Assembly (NCBI GenBank): GCA_010092775.1
Contig: JAADYZ010000341.1
Span: 1-14,236 of the forward strand
Length of the DNA: 14,236 bases
Source: Chloroflexota bacterium
GTDB taxonomy: Bacteria > Chloroflexota > Anaerolineae > Aggregatilineales > UBA3940
Reading direction: 5' to 3'
Part shown: positions 6,992-13,715 of the stretch, piece after piece
Position numbering within the stretch: the stretch's first letter is position 1
How the letters are laid out: every line of letters starts with the position of its first letter
The notes under the pieces: generated by a model
What the model was told of the DNA's origin: nothing
Seen by the model: only the letters and a program-made list of their open reading frames with translations
The model's database searches: none
Made by a program: the position numbers and the translations under genes

Positions 6992-7477
6992 TTATTCGCT
7001 GTCGTCTTCGTCGTTGTCGGCGTCGCCGGGGACTTCAAAACCGCGCATCCGCAGGCGGCGCTTGACATCGATCAAGCCTTTTTGGCCAAAGCCTCGGATA
7101 CCCAGCAGCCCCTCGTCGCCCTCGGAAGCCAGTTTGTCAATGAGATCACCCGCAGTCTCTAAGCCTGCTTCGGCCAGCAGCTTTTCGTTGCGTGTGCCCA
7201 GTTCGAGTTCGGTTACAGGCAGATCTAGTGGGGTCTTCTCTTCTGCGCGCTGATCAGCCTCGGCCTGCATCTGATCGCGCATCCGCAGACGGCGCATAAA
7301 GCGGTCGACCTGCCCTTCGGTGTCAACGATGCGCTGCTCACCCGTATAGAATGGATGGCAGGCGCTGCAAACGTCTGTGCGTAGTTCTGGCTGCGTTGCA
7401 CCGGTGGTCCAGGTGTTCCCGCAGGCACAAACCACAACACAATCCGAGTACCAGGTCGGATGGATACCTTCTCTCAT
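6992..7477 (-). CDS. rpmE: Ribosomal protein L31 with a C-terminal RNA polymerase alpha-CTD-like domain
   Basis: Residues 1-66 are bacterial L31, a 50S protein at the central protuberance contacting 5S rRNA. It begins MREGIHPTWY and carries the zinc-binding cysteines C17, C19, C37 and C40 of the C+ type. Ordinary L31 stops near 65-75 residues; this protein has 161. A charged helix (66-83) leads to residues 87-146, which resemble the alpha-subunit C-terminal domain of RNA polymerase: LPVTELELGTRNEKLLAEAG, then LLGIRGFGQKGLIDVK. The protein ends in an acidic tail. Alignment by eye places R96, G131 and K133 at the DNA-contacting positions R265, G296 and K298 of E. coli alpha. The longer frame to 7651 is rejected: AAGGAG lies seven bases before the ATG at 7477, where the L31 family begins. 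Confidence 0.88.
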   Translation of the reverse strand: MREGIHPTWYSDCVVVCACGNTWTTGATQPELRTDVCSACHPFYTGEQRIVDTEGQVDRFMRRLRMRDQMQAEADQRAEEKTPLDLPVTELELGTRNEKLLAEAGLETAGDLIDKLASEGDEGLLGIRGFGQKGLIDVKRRLRMRGFEVPGDADNDEDDSE

Positions 7478-7498
7478 GCTGTTTCTCCTTCGCAGCAC

Positions 7499-7554
7499 GG
7501 CTCCGTCAGATGGAGTGGCGTACTGTCTTATTCTGAAACATGGCTGACGGAGCC
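7499..7554 (-). promoter_or_regulatory. Long hairpin in the L31 leader, candidate regulatory RNA
   Basis: The 95-base gap between the L27 and L31 genes contains a perfect 11-bp inverted repeat (GGCTCCGTCAG at 7499-7509 and its complement at 7544-7554) around a 34-base loop. The stem ends about nine bases before the AAGGAG of the L31 gene. Short CTCC stretches inside the stem and loop could also pair with that ribosome site, so an on/off switch is conceivable. No T-run follows, so termination is unlikely. L31 leaders that bind L31 are known in several other phyla; similarity to those has not been checked. Confidence 0.45.
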
Positions 7555-7572
7555 TCTCCAGCCCCGCAGGAT

Positions 7573-7860
7573 CTAGTTGGTTTCGGCCTGCTGCGGCGCG
7601 TTCGGATTGATATCCAATACGCTCACCAGCTTGCGGCCACCACGGCCCCACTGAAAGTGGACGTAGCCTTCACGCTTGGCGTAAATGGTGTAGTCTCGTC
7701 CCATGCCGACATTCTCACCAGGGTGGAACTTGGTCCCACATTGGCGGACAATGATGTGGCCAGGGATGACATACTCACCGCCATAGCGCTTGACGCCGCG
7801 ACGTTTTGACTCACTGTCGCGACCGTTCTTGGTTGAACCAGCACCTTTTTTGTGTGCCAT
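7573..7860 (-). CDS. rpmA: 50S ribosomal protein L27
   Basis: The 95-residue protein is clearly L27. It begins [18 protein letters not shown], the flexible N-terminus that reaches the peptidyl transferase centre, followed by [20 protein letters not shown] and [17 protein letters not shown]. The normal length is 84-95. There is no Firmicutes-type cleaved N-terminal extension. AGAGGA lies seven bases before the ATG at 7860. The gene follows rplU by 49 bases, the standard bacterial L21-L27 order. A shadow frame to 7886 on the same strand is not supported. Confidence 0.97.
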   Translation of the reverse strand: MAHKKGAGSTKNGRDSESKRRGVKRYGGEYVIPGHIIVRQCGTKFHPGENVGMGRDYTIYAKREGYVHFQWGRGGRKLVSVLDINPNAPQQAETN

Positions 7861-7909
7861 CGAGTTTTCCTCTCAGCTAACAACACTTACCCAAATTAAA
7901 CGGTGGCAC

Positions 7910-8221
7910 TTAGCCTGTGATGTCTTGTACTTGCAGGCGGGTGTAGTATTGGCGATGACCTTGCTTTTTACGATAGCGCTTTTTGGGGCGATAGTGGAAG
8001 ACAATGATCTTCTTGCCGCGAAATTGATCAACGACTTTGGCCCGCATACTGGCACCGTCGACGGTCGGTTGGCCGACCTTGGTCTCGCCATCCCCGCTAA
8101 TCAGCAACACCTCATCAAAATCGACTTCCTCACCGACTTCGTAAGGTAGCTTCTCAGTTACGATGGTTTTTCCGACTTCGGCAGTGTATTGGCGACCGCC
8201 GATTCGCACGACTGCATACAT
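7910..8221 (-). CDS. rplU: 50S ribosomal protein L21
   Basis: The 103-residue protein is L21, which binds 23S rRNA. It starts MYAVVRIGGRQYTAEVGK and carries the L21 signature around residues 76-100, rich in basic and aromatic residues (FHYRPKKRYRKKQGHRQYYT). The frame is open upstream to 8305, but the family starts at the ATG at 8221, with GGAG ten bases before it. It is the first gene after a consensus promoter (8337-8365) and has an approximately 110-base leader containing a terminator-like hairpin. rpmA follows, as in most bacteria. Confidence 0.97.
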   Translation of the reverse strand: MYAVVRIGGRQYTAEVGKTIVTEKLPYEVGEEVDFDEVLLISGDGETKVGQPTVDGASMRAKVVDQFRGKKIIVFHYRPKKRYRKKQGHRQYYTRLQVQDITG

Positions 8222-8300
8222 AGGATGATGACTCCGCTTTCTCGCTTCGCCCGGACGGCTACGGCAGGCAGGGCTGCGGCAATCGACGCGGGGGAGAACC

Positions 8301-8329
8301 AACAAAACGCCCCCAAACTAATTGGGGCG
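8301..8329 (-). terminator. Intrinsic terminator or attenuator hairpin in the rplU leader
   Basis: On the minus strand CGCCCCAA (8322-8329) pairs with TTGGGGGCG (8308-8316, one bulged G) around a TTAGT loop and is followed by TTTTGTT (8301-8307). This is a classic GC-stem plus T-run. It lies 47 bases after the stop of the GT39 gene and could end that operon. It also begins within a few bases of the predicted rplU transcription start, so rplU transcripts would have to pass it. Confidence 0.75.
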
Positions 8330-8336
8330 GACAAGG

Positions 8337-8365
8337 ATTATAGCCGCCTGACCTAGCGGTGTCAA
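8337..8365 (-). promoter_or_regulatory. Perfect-consensus sigma70 promoter for the rplU cluster
   Basis: TTGACA (8360-8365) and TATAAT (8337-8342) on the minus strand are separated by exactly 17 bases, identical to the sigma70 consensus in both boxes and spacing. Transcription would begin near 8329-8332. It should drive rplU and rpmA, and probably the genes after them. Confidence 0.88.
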
Positions 8366-8375
8366 CGCGGAATAA

Positions 8376-10202
8376 TCAGCGATTGCCCTCAGCCGCCACG
8401 CGGATGCGCGCCGCGATTTCATCAGCGGAGAATCGCTCTCGATTGGCGAAGATCAAGACAATGGGTTGGTCGTAGACCACCAGAGATTCGTCCAGATAGC
8501 CCAGCCGAATCGAGGCGTTGGCCATGGTATCCGGCGAACGCGGGTCAGGTAGGTTAGCGCGGGAAAAGGGATCGGCGTGGAGTGAGATGCCGAGAAGCTG
8601 CGGGTGACGGCTGAAGCTTTGCTCGACCTCGAAGCCCAACTGCCCAGAGAAGAGCAGGCGGTAGTATGTGGCAGTAAGAGGATAACGCTCTGGGAAGCGG
8701 GGAATCACTCCCCACAAGCGTGGACTCGCAAGGACGATGAGATCTGTCGAGGCGACGGTCTGGGCCAGCCCGACCAGCTTTTGCTCATCGTCTGGCTCGG
8801 CAAAGGGATCAATCAGTTGAGTCTCGAAGCGATCGGCTGGCAGGTTAAGGGGAAGCTGGTCATCCCACAATTCACCGAGGATTCTTGTTCCATCCGGCTG
8901 CTGATCGTATAGCCAGGCACTCGCAGTTATCCAAGTATGAGGGGCTGAAAGCATGTTTAGCCAGGATAGGCTGAGCAATCCGGTAGGAATCAGAACGATG
9001 AGCGCGAGCGTGACACGCAAGGCGAGACTCGGTAATGGGGTTTCCCGAGATTGCATAAGGCCCACCGCAGCAGCGATCAGAGCAGGTGTGACAGGAAGCC
9101 AATAGCGCGGGAACTTGGCCAGTCCGGTTGCAGCGGACAGGCTGCCCAAAGCGACCCACGCAAGCAACAGCCCATGATCCCGGCGGCTAGAACGCCAGGT
9201 TTGTGCGGCGAACCAGCCCAATCCGATCCAGGCGAAGAGCGTGAGCGGCCAACCCAAGGCCCAACGACCTTGCTGCACCAACGGATAGATGATCGGCAGG
9301 GTGTCGCGGTACTGGCGCGTGAAAGGCCAATCCCACCAGCCCCCAGCCATACCGACCTGGGCATAGACCTCATAGCCGTAGCGAAAGGGCCACAAGACCG
9401 CATAAGGATTGGTCAGTGCGAAGGTCAAGATCAGCGACGTCCCACACAGCAAGAGATGATGACCCTGCTCAGAGCCCAGGCGAAGGTAGGGCTTGCGGCG
9501 GGTGATATCGAAGAAGGCCAACGCGATCGGAAGGAGCAGCAGTGCGGCAGTTGCCTTGAAGCCGATGGCCAGGCCAGCCAAAGCTCCGACTGTGATGGCC
9601 TGAGTCGGGCTGCTTTCTTCGGCCAGGTAAGTCAGTGCAAGCAAGGTCGCAGTGACCCACATGGCGAGGCCTGTATCGACGGTGCCGAAGTGAGCATTCT
9701 GGACATGCAGCGGCGCCAGGGCCACGCAGGCCGCCGCCAGCCATACCGAAAGTCGGTTGCGCCACAAGCGCCAAGCCAACCAGCCAGTGAGCCCGACTGT
9801 GACGAGATCAGCCAGGCTGGAGAGAAAGCGGGCGACCCACATCAAATGGCGCATACGCGGCGCGCCACCTGGGTTAAGGCTGCGCCCTACGGTGGAGTCA
9901 GTGCCCACTACCGAGCAGTTGAGCGCGCAGACCAGATTCGTCAGGCCCTCGAGAGCCACCAGCGAATAGAGATGGGCATGGCCGTAAGCATAGGAGCGAA
10001 GCTGACCGTTTTCATCGACGAAGGGGTTTAGGTGCTGAGGGAAATAGATGTCCTCCGCCACGAACAGGATGCCTCTTTCATCCGGGTGGAGCTGCTCGCC
10101 GCCGTCCCAATCGTGATGGCTGAAGCGCAGCCAGCCTGCAAGCAGCAGAAGCGCTACTAGGATGAGCCAATCGATGAGACGAAAGGGGGCTTCACTGCTC
10201 AT
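8376..10202 (-). CDS. GT39/PMT-like integral membrane glycosyltransferase (GT-C fold)
   Basis: This protein of about 608 residues has roughly ten or more hydrophobic segments in its first two thirds and a soluble C-terminal part. The first loop after TM1 carries LHPDERGIL with the Asp-Glu pair D41-E42, the catalytic signature of GT-C enzymes of the dolichyl-phosphate-mannose mannosyltransferase type (GT39/PMT_2). Such enzymes use polyprenyl-phosphate sugars outside the membrane to glycosylate proteins or lipids. The ATG at 10202 overlaps the end of the upstream gene by 11 bases (ATGAGCAGTGA), which indicates translational coupling. A TTG at 10220 would add six residues and has no better support. 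The substrate is not known. Confidence 0.85.
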   Translation of the reverse strand: MSSEAPFRLIDWLILVALLLLAGWLRFSHHDWDGGEQLHPDERGILFVAEDIYFPQHLNPFVDENGQLRSYAYGHAHLYSLVALEGLTNLVCALNCSVVGTDSTVGRSLNPGGAPRMRHLMWVARFLSSLADLVTVGLTGWLAWRLWRNRLSVWLAAACVALAPLHVQNAHFGTVDTGLAMWVTATLLALTYLAEESSPTQAITVGALAGLAIGFKATAALLLLPIALAFFDITRRKPYLRLGSEQGHHLLLCGTSLILTFALTNPYAVLWPFRYGYEVYAQVGMAGGWWDWPFTRQYRDTLPIIYPLVQQGRWALGWPLTLFAWIGLGWFAAQTWRSSRRDHGLLLAWVALGSLSAATGLAKFPRYWLPVTPALIAAAVGLMQSRETPLPSLALRVTLALIVLIPTGLLSLSWLNMLSAPHTWITASAWLYDQQPDGTRILGELWDDQLPLNLPADRFETQLIDPFAEPDDEQKLVGLAQTVASTDLIVLASPRLWGVIPRFPERYPLTATYYRLLFSGQLGFEVEQSFSRHPQLLGISLHADPFSRANLPDPRSPDTMANASIRLGYLDESLVVYDQPIVLIFANRERFSADEIAARIRVAAEGNR

Positions 10203-12936
10203 CCGGCAAGCTGCGATCAAAGGTCGCCACCGTCAACCAGGATTCGTCTTGGAGCTGCACCTGCCAACGATAGGTACCTGGGGCCACCGTTTCATCGAGC
10301 CAGATGGATCGTAGATCGCGCAGCACCTGACCGGACTCAAGACGATCAAAGGGGGCCAAGCCGTCAGCGGGGGTGCCACGCAGCTCGGTCAGGACCTGAT
10401 CATCACCGTTAATGATTCGAAGGGATGGCGCATCTCCCACAGGGGAGTCCGTTGTGCTCTGCCAATACAAGGCCAGCCGGAGGTAGCCCGCCGGACCCCT
10501 GAAGCTAGGACCGTCGAGCAGTTCCGTGCCCAGCAGAACGATACCTGTTGCGGTCTGCTGATCAATCGACTGGGTTAGCGGCAACTCTGAACTGGATGGT
10601 TGGCGGCGGGCCGGCAGCACCGTTACGGTGATGGGCAAAGCGATGGCATCGCCCAGAATTGTGCCGTCTTCTTCAAGCACAAGCTGTCGTGCGCCACTAC
10701 CAAGGTCCCACAGACCAGCGCGCAGCGTATACTCGCCGGGTGGGGTACCGAGCGGAACGACCAGTTGATAGTCATCACGCACGTAGCGCTGAAGCGGCCA
10801 GCGGGTGGTCGGGTAGTCGCCGGGGTTGAGCTTCTCGAGCTGGCCCCAGGTGTGCTGAGGCAGGGTCGTCAGATGGACGAAGGTCTGATAGTTGCCAGCG
10901 ACAGGTTCGCGCGCCTGCCAATATAGAGTCAGGTCTAGCTGGTCACCTGGTCGAACGGTTGTACGTGGTAGATCATAGCCCAGGAAGTCAACGCCACCCT
11001 GCAAGTAGCGATGGTGTGCCGTCTCCATTGGTATGGGTTCAAGACCACTGCTGCGCGGCTGCACGACACCCGTCCAGCCGATGACCAGCATGGCAGCCAA
11101 AGCGGCTGCAAGCCAGCGCAAATCTATATCCAACGCTGAAACCGTCGGGCGATCAGGTTGAGCAGGGGCCTGCCATCTCCAGGCGATCAGAGCCAGCGCA
11201 GCGAGGGTTAGAAAGCTGAGCACGCTGGCAATTCTGCGAACTGGCGTCAACCCCAGCCACACGCGGACTTCGTGTTGGCCGGGCGGAATTGGCAGTGTCA
11301 TGAAGCCTTCGGGGCGAGCGATTTCAATGTCAACAGGTTGATCGTCAATGGTCGCACGCCAGCCAGGGAAATAGAAATGGTAGAGGCGCAGCACGAAGAA
11401 TTCATCACTGCTGACCATGAAGGTCATCGAGGTTGCCTGATGGTCGAGCTGTTCAACTGCGGCGTCAGGCGGCAGCGTGACACGATTGACGCGATCGATA
11501 GGACCGACCTCGTAAGAAGCCAACAGATCCGGATTAGGACCGGGCACAACATCGACCTGGGCAGGCACGTAGTCTCCGGTCGATGTCGTGCCGAGAGCAA
11601 GCCCATTCAGCTCAAAATCGAGCATAGCCTGGCGATCGGTCGGGCCGAAATCCCCCCATCCCGGCGGACTGAAGATCGGAAGGGCCAGCGCGACAAATAT
11701 CAGGCTGAGCCAGGGCAGTAGGTGCTGCCGATCTTCAGGCAATACTGCACGGAGATCAACAAGGCTGTAGCCGACCAGAATCCCCAAACACAGCGCTAAT
11801 GGCCCCAACAAACGCCAGGGAAATTGAATAAAGGCCATTGGAGGCAGGGCTTCCCAGATGGGCTGGCCGAGCGGGGAAATCAGGAGAATCAGGCTCAAGG
11901 CTGCGACCCACCAGAAGACGCGAGCGATCCAGACGGACCTTTCGGGAGGGCGCTGGCGCAGCAGGCCAATGATCAGGCTGAGGGCACCCGCCACCGGCAG
12001 GAGCCACTGCGCGACCCCGACATTGAAGCGAAAGGCGGGATTAACGGCGCCCAGGTCAAGCGGGAGGGAGGGCGCGAACAACTCCGCAAGAGGGACAAAA
12101 TGATTGCGAAAGTCAAAGTGGCCGGGACCGATCAGATTGCCAAGCTGCACAGCGCTGCTCTCCAGGGCCACTGGTACCCAGAAAAAAGATGTAAGCGCGA
12201 TGGACAAGCCCAAGGGCAAGAGTGCGGACGCTAAACGACCTGGCAGTGACGTCAAGGCTTCGGACGGAGGCTGTAGAATCGTTATCCAGATTGATAGACT
12301 CAGCAGCAAGGCGAAGATCAGCGGCCCCATCAGGTTATGGGAGAGAATCACCGCAGCCACGGCCAGGCTAGCCAGTAGGGTCGATGGGCCATTGCTGAGG
12401 CGCAGGTGACGCACCTGAGCCCAGAGGGCAAGCGGAGCCAAACCCAGAGCGAGCGACTCCGCCAGGACACCGCGTAGGTGGGGATCAATCGTCAGAATGT
12501 AGGGTGCAAATAGATAGGCGGCTGCACCTGCCACACCAGCGGCTTCATCGCCTGTCAATTCCCTGATCGCGCCGTAAGTGCCCAGCCCAGCCGCGAAAAT
12601 GGCCAGAATGAAAACCGCTTTAACGCCTGTTACGGCGAGCGTTGGGGTAGCAGCGGTGAGCAGGTTGGCCACGTAATAGCTCAGCGGCGCATAATAATTG
12701 AAGATGGGATAACCATAGCCATAATAGAAGTCGGGCGCCCAGCGTGGGTAGAGTGCGCCCTCCTGGATGGTGTAGGCCAATTGCGCGGTGCGGAAGACGT
12801 GCAGTTCGGCATCCGTTTCGCGTGGGAGGGACGGTCGTGACCAGAACGGCCAGGACGCGAGCGTACACAAAAGCAGCACAGCGATCAGGCCGGATTTTCG
12901 GAGAAGCGATCGTGACTGAATGGGTGAATCGGGCAT
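10192..12936 (-). CDS. Very large PTPS-related/GT-C-like membrane protein with duplicated ectodomain
   Basis: The protein of about 914 residues starts with an N-terminal anchor (LIAVLLLCTLASWPFW), followed by the first outer loop with TDAELHVFR (D42, E44, H46) and PRWAPDFYYGYGYPIFNYYAP. This loop is typical of membrane proteins annotated as 6-pyruvoyl-tetrahydropterin-synthase related (PF10131); despite the name they resemble GT-C glycosyltransferases. About a dozen more hydrophobic segments follow. From about residue 634 the chain is extracellular and contains two similar beta-rich modules, one with FLGYDL and LTLYWQA, the other with LLGTELL and LALYWQS. The ATG at 12936 is chosen because the anchor starts soon after; 12951 is an alternative, and neither has a good ribosome site. 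It overlaps the GT39 gene by 11 bases. The activity is uncertain. Confidence 0.8.
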   Translation of the reverse strand: MPDSPIQSRSLLRKSGLIAVLLLCTLASWPFWSRPSLPRETDAELHVFRTAQLAYTIQEGALYPRWAPDFYYGYGYPIFNYYAPLSYYVANLLTAATPTLAVTGVKAVFILAIFAAGLGTYGAIRELTGDEAAGVAGAAAYLFAPYILTIDPHLRGVLAESLALGLAPLALWAQVRHLRLSNGPSTLLASLAVAAVILSHNLMGPLIFALLLSLSIWITILQPPSEALTSLPGRLASALLPLGLSIALTSFFWVPVALESSAVQLGNLIGPGHFDFRNHFVPLAELFAPSLPLDLGAVNPAFRFNVGVAQWLLPVAGALSLIIGLLRQRPPERSVWIARVFWWVAALSLILLISPLGQPIWEALPPMAFIQFPWRLLGPLALCLGILVGYSLVDLRAVLPEDRQHLLPWLSLIFVALALPIFSPPGWGDFGPTDRQAMLDFELNGLALGTTSTGDYVPAQVDVVPGPNPDLLASYEVGPIDRVNRVTLPPDAAVEQLDHQATSMTFMVSSDEFFVLRLYHFYFPGWRATIDDQPVDIEIARPEGFMTLPIPPGQHEVRVWLGLTPVRRIASVLSFLTLAALALIAWRWQAPAQPDRPTVSALDIDLRWLAAALAAMLVIGWTGVVQPRSSGLEPIPMETAHHRYLQGGVDFLGYDLPRTTVRPGDQLDLTLYWQAREPVAGNYQTFVHLTTLPQHTWGQLEKLNPGDYPTTRWPLQRYVRDDYQLVVPLGTPPGEYTLRAGLWDLGSGARQLVLEEDGTILGDAIALPITVTVLPARRQPSSSELPLTQSIDQQTATGIVLLGTELLDGPSFRGPAGYLRLALYWQSTTDSPVGDAPSLRIINGDDQVLTELRGTPADGLAPFDRLESGQVLRDLRSIWLDETVAPGTYRWQVQLQDESWLTVATFDRSLPDEQ

Positions 12937-12989
12937 AGCGGCTTCTGGCATTGGTTGGGCGATCGACACCGGTAACGGGCATCCCAACA

Positions 12990-12995
12990 ATCATA
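12990..12995 (-). promoter_or_regulatory. Possible -10 element for the large membrane-protein operon
   Basis: TATGAT on the minus strand lies in the 100-base divergent gap between the membrane-protein gene and alkB. It matches the -10 consensus at five of six positions. No convincing -35 lies 16-18 bases upstream, so this is a weak call. I see no clear promoter for alkB in the same gap. Confidence 0.25.
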
Positions 12996-13036
12996 GCGCC
13001 TGGCGAGGGATGCTGCACCACGACTTGAGGAATAAT

Positions 13037-13606
13037 ATGGGCAACACTGACATCGCGGGCCTCAGTCTGTTGGAGGCCTACATTTCGGAAGAGGAAGAAA
13101 CGGCGCTGGTCATGGCGATTGACAGCGCCACCTGGCGCAACGACTTGAAGCGGCGGGTGCAACACTATGGCTACCGTTACGACTACCGAACTCGCAGCCT
13201 TGGGCCGGATCATTATCTCGGCCCTTTGCCGCGTTGGTCGAGCGATCTGGTCGACGGTCTGATCGCAGATGGGATCTTCGCCAGACCACCCGATCAGTTG
13301 ATTGTCAACGAGTATCTGCCTGGGCAAGGGATCGCCAGCCACATCGACTGTTTGTCCTGCTTCGGCAACACGATTGTGTCTTTGAGTCTGTTGTCCGGCT
13401 GCATCATGCGCTTCAGCCAAGGCAGCACTGGCCTTGCTATCGAACGTTGGCTGCCCAGGCGCAGTTTGCTGATCATGCAAGGGCCAGCGCGCTTTGAGTG
13501 GCGGCACAGCATCGCTGCCCGCAAAACAGATCGGGTTGATGGCCGGCTTAGACTCCGGGAGCGACGCCTTTCCTTGACCTTTCGAACGGTTCGGATCGCA
13601 GCTTAG
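13037..13606 (+). CDS. AlkB-like Fe(II)/2-oxoglutarate-dependent dioxygenase
   Basis: The 189-residue protein has the AlkB fold motifs in order: RVQHYGYRYDYR (40-51), VNEYLPGQGIASHID (90-104) with the iron ligands H102 and D104, WRHSI (155-159) with the distal iron ligand H157, and RRLSLTFR (176-183), whose arginines bind 2-oxoglutarate and line the active site. The family oxidatively removes alkyl groups from DNA or RNA bases; some members act on tRNA or protein. The RVQHYG segment recalls the ALKBH8-like subgroup, which is only an impression. GAGG six bases before the ATG at 13037 decides the start; the frame is open further upstream to 12920 but lacks family similarity there. The protein has no partner ada or alkA gene in the window. 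Confidence 0.87.
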   Translation: MGNTDIAGLSLLEAYISEEEETALVMAIDSATWRNDLKRRVQHYGYRYDYRTRSLGPDHYLGPLPRWSSDLVDGLIADGIFARPPDQLIVNEYLPGQGIASHIDCLSCFGNTIVSLSLLSGCIMRFSQGSTGLAIERWLPRRSLLIMQGPARFEWRHSIAARKTDRVDGRLRLRERRLSLTFRTVRIAA

Positions 13607-13706
13607 ATTCGCTTGCGAGCTAGCAAACGCGAGCCCAATTCGGTACGGAGTCGCCTTTGCGCTGAAACACTACGAGCGCTTGCGGCGTGTATCGCGGCGC
13701 GTTAGT
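13607..13706 (+). other. Intergenic gap between alkB and the lipoprotein gene
   Basis: This 100-base gap holds an imperfect stem (CGCTTGC with GCAAACG, one mismatch, loop GAGCTA) shortly after the alkB stop, without a T-run. At its end are TTGCGG (13680-13685) and TAGTAT (13703-13708) with 17 bases between, a weak promoter candidate. Nothing else is clear. Confidence 0.3.
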
Positions 13707-13715
13707 ATGGCTCCT

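Noticed and set aside
9051..10031. A 326-codon plus-strand open frame
   Set aside because: It lies wholly antisense to the GT39 membrane protein gene and is rich in Gln, Arg and Ser without motifs or a ribosome site. Long antisense frames are expected opposite GC-rich genes.
12620..13507. A 295-codon minus-strand open frame across the divergent gap
   Set aside because: It overlaps both the large membrane protein gene and, in antisense, alkB, which has convincing motifs. Its translation shows no recognisable domain.
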